The notes under the pieces are model-generated. The model searched no databases, was not told the DNA's origin, and saw only the letters and a list, made by a program, of their open reading frames with translations. From a bacterium (GTDB lineage: Bacteria > Acidobacteriota > Terriglobia > Terriglobales > Acidobacteriaceae), in assembly GCA_026225095.1 (NCBI GenBank), contig JAMFSC010000108.1, positions 1 to 62,316 on the forward strand: a stretch of DNA of 62,316 nt. Direction: 5' to 3'. Position numbers and translations under genes: made by a program. Of the stretch, positions 8,550-16,337 are shown piece by piece (position 1 is the stretch's first letter; each line of letters begins with the position of its first letter).

Positions 8550-10508
8550 ATGCTGCAACTTTCAGGCGCCGGGAAACGATTCGGCCAAAAACTGCTCTTT
8601 GAAGATGCGAACTGGCTGATTACGCCGGATGAACGAACCGGGCTTGTGGGTGGGAACGGTACGGGCAAGTCCACGCTGTTGAAGGTGCTGGCCGGAATCG
8701 AACAACTCGACATGGGCGAACTGACCCGCGTGAAAGGCATGACGCTGGGGTATCTGCCGCAGGATGGTCTGGCGCTGCGCGGGCGGACGGTCTTCGCGGA
8801 GTGTCTTTCGGTCTTCGACCATCTGCATGCGATGGAGGCGGAGTCGATCGATCTGATGGATACGATGTCGACGGCCGATCCAAAATCGAAGGAGTACCAG
8901 ACCGCGGCCGATCGGTACTCGGATATCGCCGACCAGCTTCATGTGCACGACATCTATACGCTGGATTCGCAGGTGGGCGCGGTGCTGGGTGGGTTGGGAT
9001 TCTCGAAGGAAGATTGGGAACGGCAGACGGAGGAGTTTTCAGGCGGCTGGCAGATGCGGATTGCGCTGGCCAAGCTGCTGTTGCAGAAGCCCTCGCTTCT
9101 GCTTCTGGATGAGCCGACGAACCATCTGGATCTGGAGTCGCGGAACTGGCTGGAGAACTATCTGCATGGCTACGAGAATGCGTTCATCCTGATCTCGCAC
9201 GATCGCTATTTCCTCGATGTGACGGTGTCGAAGACGGTCGAGCTTTGGAACAAGCGGATGCACACCTACCACGGGAACTATGAGAAGTTCGTCGCGCAGA
9301 AGGAAGAGCGGCGGACGCAGTTGATGAACGCGTACAAGAATCAGAAGGACCGGATCGAGGCGCTGGAGGCCTTCATCAACCGCTTCCGGGCGCAGGCGAC
9401 GAAGGCAAAGCAGGTGCAGTCGCGGATCAAGGAGCTTGAAAAGATCGAACGGATCGAGGTTCCGGAGGACGAGGCGACGATCCACTTCACGATTCCCCAG
9501 CCCCCGGCGAGCGGACGCACCGTGATCGAGGTGATCGGCCTGACGAAGCACTTCCCGGCACGCGATGGCGGGGTGAAGCGTGTGCTCGAAGACGTGAGCT
9601 TCACGATCGAACGGGGCGACCGGATCGCCCTCGTCGGAGCCAATGGCGCGGGCAAATCGACGCTGATTCGGATGCTGGCGGGGCTGGATGCCCCGACCTC
9701 GGGTGAGATCAAGCTGGGGCATAACGTGCTGGCCGACTACTTCGCGCAGGACCAGTACAAGGTGCTGGACGGCAGCGCGAAGATGCTCGACGACATCAGC
9801 GCCACGGCGTTGAAAGTTCCCGTCGTCGAACTGCGGAGCCTGCTGGGATGCTTCATGTTCTCGGGCGACGATGTGTTCAAGCAACTCGGGGTGCTGTCGG
9901 GCGGAGAGCGCAACCGGTATGCGATGGCGAAGATGCTGGTCTCGCCCGCGAACATGCTGCTGCTGGATGAGCCCACGAACCACCTTGATCTCAGGGCGAA
10001 GGACGTGTTGCTGGACGCAATCCGGAACTTTACCGGGACGGTTCTGTTTGTCTCGCATGACCGGTACTTCATCGATGGGCTGGCGACGCGGGTCTTCGAG
10101 GTGGAGGAGCGACGGGTCCACATCTATCCCGGAAACTACGAAGACTATCTATGGCGAAAGCAGGGCGGGCCGGATAAAGTAACGGCCTCCGTAACGAATT
10201 TTTCTTCGGTAACCGCTCCGGTTGCACATGTGGAAGTCGCCGCTCTGGTAAAGGCTGCGGTGGCTCCGGTGAAGAAGGTGAATCCGATCAAGCTGAAGCA
10301 GTTGGAGGATCGGCTCGCGTTTGTCGAAACGGACATGCCGCGGCTCGAGGGAGAGATTGCAAAGGCCGAGGAGCAGCTTGGGATGTACTCATCCGCCGAG
10401 GAGTCACAGCGTCTGGCGACAAACCTGGAGCGGATGCGGATCGACCATGCGGCGATGATGGTGGAGTGGGAGACGCTGACGGAGCAGCTCGAGGAGCAGC
10501 GGGCCTAG
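8550..10508 (+). CDS. ABC-F family ATPase (ribosome-associated type)
   Basis: The 652-residue protein has two ABC domains and no membrane segments. The first has Walker A GGNGTGKST, signature FSGGWQMRIAL and Walker B LLLLDEPTNHLD. The second has GANGAGKST, LSGGERNRYAM and MLLLDEPTNHLD. Between them is the charged linker (around residues 245-320) that contacts tRNA in ABC-F proteins. The last ~80 residues form a coiled coil, as in Uup/YdiF-type members. The family acts at the ribosomal E site as a translation factor or antibiotic-protection factor; which of these applies cannot be told. The stop codon overlaps that of the convergent phosphoesterase gene by four bases. Confidence 0.93.
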   Translation: MLQLSGAGKRFGQKLLFEDANWLITPDERTGLVGGNGTGKSTLLKVLAGIEQLDMGELTRVKGMTLGYLPQDGLALRGRTVFAECLSVFDHLHAMEAESIDLMDTMSTADPKSKEYQTAADRYSDIADQLHVHDIYTLDSQVGAVLGGLGFSKEDWERQTEEFSGGWQMRIALAKLLLQKPSLLLLDEPTNHLDLESRNWLENYLHGYENAFILISHDRYFLDVTVSKTVELWNKRMHTYHGNYEKFVAQKEERRTQLMNAYKNQKDRIEALEAFINRFRAQATKAKQVQSRIKELEKIERIEVPEDEATIHFTIPQPPASGRTVIEVIGLTKHFPARDGGVKRVLEDVSFTIERGDRIALVGANGAGKSTLIRMLAGLDAPTSGEIKLGHNVLADYFAQDQYKVLDGSAKMLDDISATALKVPVVELRSLLGCFMFSGDDVFKQLGVLSGGERNRYAMAKMLVSPANMLLLDEPTNHLDLRAKDVLLDAIRNFTGTVLFVSHDRYFIDGLATRVFEVEERRVHIYPGNYEDYLWRKQGGPDKVTASVTNFSSVTAPVAHVEVAALVKAAVAPVKKVNPIKLKQLEDRLAFVETDMPRLEGEIAKAEEQLGMYSSAEESQRLATNLERMRIDHAAMMVEWETLTEQLEEQRA

Positions 10509-11260
10509 CGGCCTTCGCGGAGGCGGGCGGCGAGGCGCTCGGGCAGGCCGGCCATCAGGATGCGGCCTTGCGCTGAGGTCACGTCGTAGGGAATGCGGTG
10601 GAAGACGATGCGGGTGGCTTCGACGTCGTAGATCGCGTAGGCGGCGCGCCAGTCGCCATCTCGAGGCTGGCCGACCGAGCCGGGATTGATGAGGTGGCGG
10701 GTCTCGGGGGGCAGGTTCAGGATCCAGTGTTCCTTGTCCTGGCGCGTGTGATAGCGCGGACGCACGTCGACCCAATCGTGTTCGCGTTGGGCAAAACCGC
10801 CCTGGATATGGGTGTGGCCGAAGAAGGTGAGGGCGGTGGGCATCTGTTGCAGGGGGGCCCAGGCGTCGCGCATGTTGAGAATGTAGTGGTCTTCGTGGAG
10901 CGGTGAGCCGTGGACGCAGGTGACGCCCGGGGTGGTGGGATGGAGGGGGCCCTGGGGGACGGCGGTAAGCCATGCGAGGTTTTCTGGCGTGAGTTCCTTG
11001 AGGGTCCAGACAGCGGCCTCGCGGGCGACGATGTTGAAGCCCAGCGCGGAGGTCTGGCCGGTGCAGACGCGGTCGTGATTGCCGCGCACGTTGATCTCGG
11101 CGATGGGGCGGATGGTATCGAGGACCTGGTTGGGACTGGCTCCGTAGCCGACAGCATCTCCAAGATTCCAGAGGACATCGAAGTGGCCTTCCGCGTCGCG
11201 GAGGACGGCGTTGAGGGCCTCGAGATTGCCGTGGACATCGGAGAGGATGAGGGCGCGCAT
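10505..11260 (-). CDS. Metallophosphoesterase (YfcE/MJ0936-like)
   Basis: I set the start at the ATG at 11260 (MRALILSDVHGNLEALN). The same frame stays open far upstream, but only as a shadow of the next genes. The 251-residue protein has the calcineurin-like metal ligands in order: SDVHGN, LGDAVGYG, RGNHD, CVHGSP and FFGHTH. The C-terminus holds LINPGSVGQPRDG, seen in the YfcE group of cytosolic phosphodiesterases. The natural substrate is unknown. It lies 80 bases downstream of the ABC ATPase gene and its TAG shares the bases CTAG with the convergent ABC-F stop. Confidence 0.88.
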   Translation of the reverse strand: MRALILSDVHGNLEALNAVLRDAEGHFDVLWNLGDAVGYGASPNQVLDTIRPIAEINVRGNHDRVCTGQTSALGFNIVAREAAVWTLKELTPENLAWLTAVPQGPLHPTTPGVTCVHGSPLHEDHYILNMRDAWAPLQQMPTALTFFGHTHIQGGFAQREHDWVDVRPRYHTRQDKEHWILNLPPETRHLINPGSVGQPRDGDWRAAYAIYDVEATRIVFHRIPYDVTSAQGRILMAGLPERLAARLREGR

Positions 11261-11340
11261 ACAGGTCGTTCGAGCCAGCGCCCGAACGTACAGGGTAACG
11301 CGATCTGGGCGCAAGGGCAAAAATGGTTGAAAAGAAAGGA

Positions 11341-12138
11341 CTAAAGTCCGGCGAGGGGATGGGTGCGGTCGGTGTGCATGGTGGGGGCGGAGGCGAGGAG
11401 GCTGCGGGTGTAGGGGTGTTGGGGGTTGCGGAAGAGTTCGGAGGTGGGGGCGAGCTCCACGATGCGGCCGTGCTGGAGGACGGCGACGCGGTCGGCGACC
11501 TGGGAGACGACGGCGAGATCGTGCGAGATGAAGAGCATGGCGAGGTTGTGGGTGAGGCGGATCTCCTTGAGAAGATGGAGGATCTGGGCCTGGACGGTGA
11601 CGTCGAGGGCGGTGGTGGGTTCGTCGGCGATGAGGAGGCGGGGGCGGTTGATGAGGGCCATGGCGATGAGGATGCGCTGGCGCTGGCCTCCGGAGAACTG
11701 GTGGGGATAGTCGTGGATGCGGCGCTCGGGTTCGGGGAGTTTGACGGAGTGCATTGCGGCTAAGACCTTTGATTTGATGGTGGTGCGGGGCTCTCCGAGG
11801 TGGTGGGCGGTGTAGGCTTCGGCGATCTGCCGGCCGATGGGCATGACCGGGTTGAGGGCGGTCATGGGTTCCTGGAAGATCATGGAGATGGATTGACCGC
11901 GGTGGCGGCGCATGGCGGGCTCGGGGAGGGAGAGGAGATCTTCGCCCGAAAAGTTGATTTTTCCTGTGATTTTCGCGGTTTCGGGCAGGAGGCGGAGGAT
12001 GGCGAGGGAGGTGGCGGACTTGCCGGAGCCGGACTCTCCGACCAGGCCGAGGGTCTCGCCGGGTGCGATGGAGAGGGAGAGATTGTGGACGATTTTTCGG
12101 TCTCCAAAGGCGATGGAGAGGTCTTCGATGGCGAGCAT
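11341..12138 (-). CDS. ABC transporter ATP-binding protein, oligopeptide/dipeptide type
   Basis: Start chosen at 12138 ([15 protein letters not shown]). The 265-residue protein has Walker [10 protein letters not shown]-loop [12 protein letters not shown], signature FSGGQRQRI, Walker [13 protein letters not shown] and an H-loop SHD. The C-terminal [11 protein letters not shown] is the hallmark of DppD/OppD-type subunits. It would power import of peptides or nickel at the inner membrane. No permease, binding protein or second ATPase lies nearby, so its partners must be elsewhere or it serves several permeases. The C-terminal extension is short compared with full OppD (about 320 residues). Confidence 0.88.
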   Translation of the reverse strand: MLAIEDLSIAFGDRKIVHNLSLSIAPGETLGLVGESGSGKSATSLAILRLLPETAKITGKINFSGEDLLSLPEPAMRRHRGQSISMIFQEPMTALNPVMPIGRQIAEAYTAHHLGEPRTTIKSKVLAAMHSVKLPEPERRIHDYPHQFSGGQRQRILIAMALINRPRLLIADEPTTALDVTVQAQILHLLKEIRLTHNLAMLFISHDLAVVSQVADRVAVLQHGRIVELAPTSELFRNPQHPYTRSLLASAPTMHTDRTHPLAGL

Positions 12139-12151
12139 GTGGGGTGATCTT

Positions 12152-12174
12152 AGCGAAATCCGGTAAATTTCGCT
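12152..12174. promoter_or_regulatory. Inverted repeat in a divergent intergenic region
   Basis: AGCGAAAT at 12152-12159 and ATTTCGCT at 12167-12174 are perfect 8-bp arms with a 7-base spacer. The site lies just upstream of the ABC ATPase start (12138) and before the plus-strand gene at 12243, where an operator for either gene would be expected. No regulator is identified. Confidence 0.4.
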
Positions 12175-12183
12175 GGTTCCGTA

Positions 12184-12220
12184 GTGGGCCGTTGCGCGGT
12201 AGTACTGGACAGCGGTCAGG
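12184..12220 (+). repeat. Fragment (~35 bp) of the inverted ~300-bp repeat
   Basis: The segment starting GTGGGCCGTTGCGCGG and continuing to CTGGACAGCGG matches the core of the two repeat copies at 47875-48175 and 52864-53170. It stands alone in the intergenic space upstream of the secreted unknown protein. Confidence 0.7.
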
Positions 12221-12242
12221 AATGTAGGCTGACGGGGCCGGA

Positions 12243-13913
12243 ATGCGTCTAAAGTCATGGAGAGATGTGAGCAGGTGGGTGGAGGACTTTTTCGAGATGA
12301 GCGGGATGAGCAGGTTCGGGGTGTGGGCAGGGGTGGCGGTGACGGCCGGGCTTGGAGTCGGGGCGCAGATGCACAAGGTGGCTCGACCGGAGACGGTGGT
12401 GCGGGCGGTGGGGGTGTATGAGTGGACGGGGGACCTGGCCAAGCCGAAGGGTCTGCGGCTGGTGCCGGTGACGATCTTTGTGGATGGCCAGATGCAGGAT
12501 GCGGCGGTGTACCTGTCGCGGCCGGTTCCGATGGCGCTCGATTCGGGGACGGTGTATGAGCTGGACGATGCGGGGGTGGCGAAGGGTCTGGTGGATGTCA
12601 AGGAGGCGCGGCATGTGCAGATTCCGGCCGCTGCGGATCTGGCTCCGTACGACGATGGGTGGTTCGGGTATGGGAGCTTTGCGCCGCCTCCGGTTCCGAA
12701 GGTGGCGGTGAAGAAGGCGACGCAGCAGGTGGCGGTGAATGGGAAGGTATCGGATCCGGATCGGCCGAAGTTCGCTTCGAAGGGCGAGCAGCCGGGGACG
12801 GGGGACACGGCTCCGGAGAAGGGGTCGCCGGAGGATGTGAAGATTGATGGTGGGAAGGACTCGGACGATGTGGATCGGCCGACGCTGCGGCGGCGTCCGG
12901 CGATGGACCCGAAGGAGGCGAAGAAGGCTCGGAAGGAGGCGGAGCTGTCTTCGGTGACGGGGGATGCGAAGGCGCTGAACGACGATCCGGATCGGCCGAC
13001 GATCAAGCGGGGCAAGGCGGCGGCGGAGGATGAGCTGCCTCCTTTGAATGGATTGCCCGCCGACATGCACCAGATGGTGGCGGTATCGGATGCGAAGCGG
13101 CGGGAGCCGCATCTTTTTGCGCGGGCGTGGGAGGATGAGGCGGAGCACCAGGCGATCCTGGGGAAGATGCGGGCGATGGCGATGGCGCAGTTAGTGGCTT
13201 ATGGTCCGGTGCCGGCTGGGACGCCGACTGTGGCGGCTGCGCCGGTGGGGGCTGTCGCCGGGGCTCCGGCTGTGGCGGGGGGTGGGTTGGCTTCGCAGGA
13301 TACTTCCGCGGGGGGTCCTCCGGTGCTGCGGCGGAATCGTGTGGCCAGTGATGCCGCGGCGAAGGAGCAGGTGAAGGCTCCGGTTCCGGTGGCTCCGGCT
13401 GCGACCGCCGGTAAGACAGCGGCGGGGACGGCGACGAAGAGTACGACCGCGGCGAAGGGCACGACTGCGAGCAAGGCGGGTACAGGGACGGCGGCTTCGC
13501 GGGCAGCGGCGGTCGGGCGGGCCAAGGTGCATCCCGCGGTGAGTGCGGCTCCGTCGCCGGAGATGACGCTGGTGGAGGAGCAGGTGAAGGGGTTCGTGTT
13601 GAGCTATGGGGGGTCTCCGACGTTTGTGTATACGGCGCATACGGCGGGGGCGGGAGCGGGGTTGCGGTACATCACGATCGTGGCGCAGCAGGATGGGCCG
13701 GATAACCTGAAGATGGCGCTGCATGGGGTGACGGATGCGGCGCATCTGGATCGGCAGCCGTGGATGCGGTTTGTGGATGTGGTGGATGCGGAGGCTTCGA
13801 ATCGGGCAAGCCTGATGTTCGAGATGCGGGGGCAAACGGCGCGGCAGTTTGCCTTGTACCGGGTGATCGGGGGGAAGGCCGATACGTTGTTTACGGGAGG
13901 GACGACGCAGTAG
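12243..13913 (+). CDS. Large secreted or anchored protein of unknown function
   Basis: The frame encodes 556 residues. A hydrophobic segment FGVWAGVAVTAGLGVGA lies near residues 25-41. An alternative start at 12297 (MSGMSRFGVW) would give a more typical signal peptide and has GGAGG about 11 bases upstream. The middle is acidic and basic in alternation and carries a recurring motif: DPDRPKFASKGE, DVDRPTLRRRP and DDPDRPTIKRGK. Residues near 330-435 are low-complexity Ala/Pro/Val/Thr/Gly. The C-terminal ~110 residues look like a compact domain. I recognise no enzyme. The repeated DxDRPTxKR motif recurs in secreted acidobacterial proteins to my memory, but its role is unknown. Confidence 0.6.
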   Translation: MRLKSWRDVSRWVEDFFEMSGMSRFGVWAGVAVTAGLGVGAQMHKVARPETVVRAVGVYEWTGDLAKPKGLRLVPVTIFVDGQMQDAAVYLSRPVPMALDSGTVYELDDAGVAKGLVDVKEARHVQIPAAADLAPYDDGWFGYGSFAPPPVPKVAVKKATQQVAVNGKVSDPDRPKFASKGEQPGTGDTAPEKGSPEDVKIDGGKDSDDVDRPTLRRRPAMDPKEAKKARKEAELSSVTGDAKALNDDPDRPTIKRGKAAAEDELPPLNGLPADMHQMVAVSDAKRREPHLFARAWEDEAEHQAILGKMRAMAMAQLVAYGPVPAGTPTVAAAPVGAVAGAPAVAGGGLASQDTSAGGPPVLRRNRVASDAAAKEQVKAPVPVAPAATAGKTAAGTATKSTTAAKGTTASKAGTGTAASRAAAVGRAKVHPAVSAAPSPEMTLVEEQVKGFVLSYGGSPTFVYTAHTAGAGAGLRYITIVAQQDGPDNLKMALHGVTDAAHLDRQPWMRFVDVVDAEASNRASLMFEMRGQTARQFALYRVIGGKADTLFTGGTTQ

Positions 13914-14456
13914 GTCTGCCCTTACTTCCGGGGGCTTGAAAATATAGTTTTTGGGATGACATGCGGCTCCGTCTTTTGGGGTCCTATTGCGGGGGATTTC
14001 GGGGTGGCGTGGTGTTCGACCTGTGCGTTAGCGGATGGTGAAAACGTGGTAGCCGCCGCGTGGTGGGCGTGGTGAGGGGTGCGTCTTTATTGGGGATTTG
14101 CGTTTCTGGTGTGTGTTTTCTCGATTTGTGGTGGGAAGCGGGTGTGAGGCCGGGGGATGGTGCGTTTTGGGAGCCACCTTTGTCAAGTTCGCGGGGTATG
14201 TGGAGTGGTCTGTCTTACGGAAGTCGCCGAAAAGGAGACTTTGCAGGACGAGTGATCTATGTCCATAGATCACTCTCCGTCTTCTCTGCAGATGAGCGCC
14301 TGGACGATTTGAAATCAACATAGAGATTGCCGGCATGAGCAGGAGTGACTTCTCTCAATCTAGGTGCCGCGAACTCGACGAAGAATAGGAACAGCACATG
14401 GTGGCAAAATGCCCAGATCCCAGATCACAGTCCAAGCACGTGATAAATGGACAAAT
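13914..14456. other. Intergenic stretch with one palindrome
   Basis: Between the secreted unknown and the acyltransferase I see no convincing gene. Short frames exist on both strands but lack ribosome sites and protein-like composition. The only structured element is the palindrome at 14250-14275. Confidence 0.5.
14250..14275. promoter_or_regulatory. Perfect palindrome, possible operator
   Basis: GAGTGATCTATG at 14250-14261 and CATAGATCACTC at 14264-14275 are perfect 12-bp arms with a 2-base centre. No T-run follows, which argues against a terminator. It sits about 180 bases beyond the 3' end of the acyltransferase gene (minus strand) and 340 bases after the upstream gene. Confidence 0.4.
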
Positions 14457-15590
14457 TCAATCTCTGGAGGGAACGATGGTAAAGCGCCGTTTGAGACGAA
14501 GGAATGGCCGTTCGTAGAACTGATAAGACAGGTGAGCCACGAGGATCGTAACGAGGAAGGACAGGATTGTTCCCACGCCGTCACGCCAGCCCGCGAGATG
14601 AAGCGATTCGCAGAGGAGGGAGAGCCGCGCCTTACCCAGGTCAAAGACGAGGTAGTAGACCAGCGCATGAAAGAGATAGAGGCCATAGGAGATGCGGCCG
14701 AGGTAGACGACAGCTCGCGGCAGGAAGCGTTCGGGCGTGCCCAATAGGCTGAGAAAGAGCAGGGTGGTTCCAACAAGCACGAGGGCCCAACCGATGGGGG
14801 CCTGTAAGACGGTGGACTGCGGCGTATCTGCCTGGACGCCGAAGTGGACCGATGCGACAAACCAGCATGCAATGGCCCCCAAGATGCCGAGTATGCGGAG
14901 AGCGGGATGCCAACTGGGGACACGTCCCCTCAGAAAAAGCGAAAGCAACACGCCGGCGGAGAAGAACTGGAACTCGACGAAGCTGTTGGTCCACTGGCTG
15001 CTGAAGCCGTGAAAGCCATGTCGAGCATAGACGATCACGCAGACGTATGAGAGGGCCAGGAGGGTCAACGAAACAATCTTGAGCCCGATGCGGCCCGCAA
15101 ATCGCGCGATCAGCGGGATGACGATGTAGAACTGCTCCTCGACGGAGAGGCTCCAAAGCGGATTGACTGGGTACGCGGGAATCCAGCCGAACCGGGAGAT
15201 GTACCAGTTGCCGGCGAACAGGGTAAAGGAAAGCCACGACCTGGGATCTCTGGGGCCAGCGCCGTGAACGAAATGCCCGAAGAGGACCAGTCCGAAGAGG
15301 ACAGCAAAGTAGAGAGGCCAGATGCGCAGGATGCGGCGTGCGTAGAAGGCACCGGGATCGATGGTTCCCACCTGGTCCCTTTCTCGCATCAGTAGTTCCG
15401 TGATGAGAAAGGCGCTGAGCAGGAAGAAGACCGGTACGCCGAAATCGCCGAGCAGGCATAGGTTGTAAGCCAAGTAGTGCTGCGCGGGATCAATGGGAAT
15501 AAAGTCCATGCGGTGCACGATGAACACGATCAGAAACGCTAGCAAGCGCAACGCGTCCAGCTCAGGACGATAGTAGCGATTGCTTGCCAT
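14457..15590 (-). CDS. Acyltransferase 3 family membrane protein (OafA/YrhL-like)
   Basis: Start set at 15590 (MASNRYYRPELDALR), the typical beginning of the family. The 377-residue protein is largely hydrophobic with about ten membrane helices. Signatures are RPELDALRLLAFLIVFIVH with the catalytic-region His, FFLLSAFLITELL and LWSLSVEEQFYIV. Family members transfer acetyl or other acyl groups from a cytoplasmic donor to extracytoplasmic sugars such as O-antigen, peptidoglycan or exopolysaccharide. There is no separate SGNH domain fused at the C-terminus. It is a single-gene unit, and the target glycan is unknown. Confidence 0.88.
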   Translation of the reverse strand: MASNRYYRPELDALRLLAFLIVFIVHRMDFIPIDPAQHYLAYNLCLLGDFGVPVFFLLSAFLITELLMRERDQVGTIDPGAFYARRILRIWPLYFAVLFGLVLFGHFVHGAGPRDPRSWLSFTLFAGNWYISRFGWIPAYPVNPLWSLSVEEQFYIVIPLIARFAGRIGLKIVSLTLLALSYVCVIVYARHGFHGFSSQWTNSFVEFQFFSAGVLLSLFLRGRVPSWHPALRILGILGAIACWFVASVHFGVQADTPQSTVLQAPIGWALVLVGTTLLFLSLLGTPERFLPRAVVYLGRISYGLYLFHALVYYLVFDLGKARLSLLCESLHLAGWRDGVGTILSFLVTILVAHLSYQFYERPFLRLKRRFTIVPSRD

Positions 15591-15827
15591 CTGTTGCGGA
15601 CTTCTGTCTTTTTGGGGTATGGCGAGAGTCGGAATACGCGTCTCCTTGGCTGGAAATCTGCGCGACATATTTTGCAACGGCAAATGCACTGTCGGATTTA
15701 TCTTCTATCGAATCAGTCTATACACGTTTGAGCCTGACACTGAATCTTCATTGGCGACTCCAGGCAGAGTCACTCTTTGAAGCCATGCGGCCAGACGAAG
15801 GCCGTGATTCGGGTGACGACCGCCGCG

Positions 15828-15864
15828 AGAACAAACGCAGGTTCCCTCCGGGAATGTCTGTCAT
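15828..15864 (+). repeat. Dispersed palindromic repeat, copy 1 (variant)
   Basis: Contains ACAAACGCAG, then TTCCCTCCGGGAA as the small palindrome. The tail diverges from the other copies after GGGAATG. Confidence 0.7.
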
Positions 15865-16029
15865 GGGTGGGGTGGGGTGGGGTGGTTTTCCTGTGGGTGT
15901 GGTTGCGCTAATTATAGGGCGGGCCTTCGGCCCTGAAGAACACAGCGGTCTTGTTTGAGTGGGGGCCATTGAGAGCAGAGGCAGGTTGCCTCAGCGATGA
16001 CAGGACGACGGCAAGGCAAAAGCAAAGGC

Positions 16030-16060
16030 CAACGCAGATCCCCTTCGGGGATGACAGAAA
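16030..16060 (+). repeat. Dispersed palindromic repeat, copy 2
   Basis: AACGCAGAT followed by the hairpin CCCCTTCGGGG and ATGACAGAAA. Flanked on both sides by degenerate RRRGCA hexamers. Confidence 0.75.
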
Positions 16061-16103
16061 GAAGAGCAAGGGCAACGGCAGAGGCAACAACAACGGCAAA
16101 GGC

Positions 16104-16138
16104 TGACGCAGATCCCCTGCGGGGATGACAGAAAGAGA
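16104..16138 (+). repeat. Dispersed palindromic repeat, copy 3
   Basis: GACGCAGAT, hairpin CCCCTGCGGGG and ATGACAGAAAGA. It lies 74 bases after copy 2 in the same orientation. Confidence 0.75.
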
Positions 16139-16252
16139 GCAGGAGCAGTGGCGGGGGCAACAGCCGCGGTGAGGGAAGACCTGGATTCTCCGTGGGAAAT
16201 GGTGGCTTGACAACGGTGCGGGTGGGGGTGGAAGATGGCTTGCTCACGGGAA

Positions 16253-16290
16253 AAGACAAACGCTTTTCTTATAAGACAAGCGTTTGTTTT
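16253..16290 (+). promoter_or_regulatory. Hairpin in the upstream region of the Oar-like receptor gene
   Basis: ACAAACGCTT at 16256-16265 and AAGCGTTTGT at 16278-16287 form a perfect 10-bp stem that can extend by three pairs into the flanking A and T runs. Three T follow. It could be a terminator for upstream transcription or an attenuator in the leader of the receptor gene, whose ATG is 48 bases downstream. Confidence 0.5.
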
Positions 16291-16337
16291 GGGCCGGGAC
16301 CGGCATGTTCTGTATTGAAACAATTTTTGGAGGCAGT

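Larger units (their letters stand above)
15591..16337. other. Repeat-rich intergenic region upstream of the Oar-like receptor
   Basis: No gene is supported here. The region holds three copies of the short palindromic repeat (15828-15864, 16030-16060, 16104-16138), degenerate hexamer tracts of the form RRRGCA between and after them, and a hairpin at 16253-16290. Confidence 0.7.

Noticed and set aside
10505..13066. A very long minus-strand open frame of about 850 residues covering three genes
   Set aside because: Only its last 251 residues look like a protein (the phosphoesterase). The rest is antisense or out of frame to the ABC ATPase and the secreted protein and has Arg/Pro/His-biased shadow composition.
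14028..14336. A 102-residue minus-strand frame in the intergenic region
   Set aside because: No ribosome site, Pro/His/Arg-rich composition and overlap with the palindrome; more likely chance.
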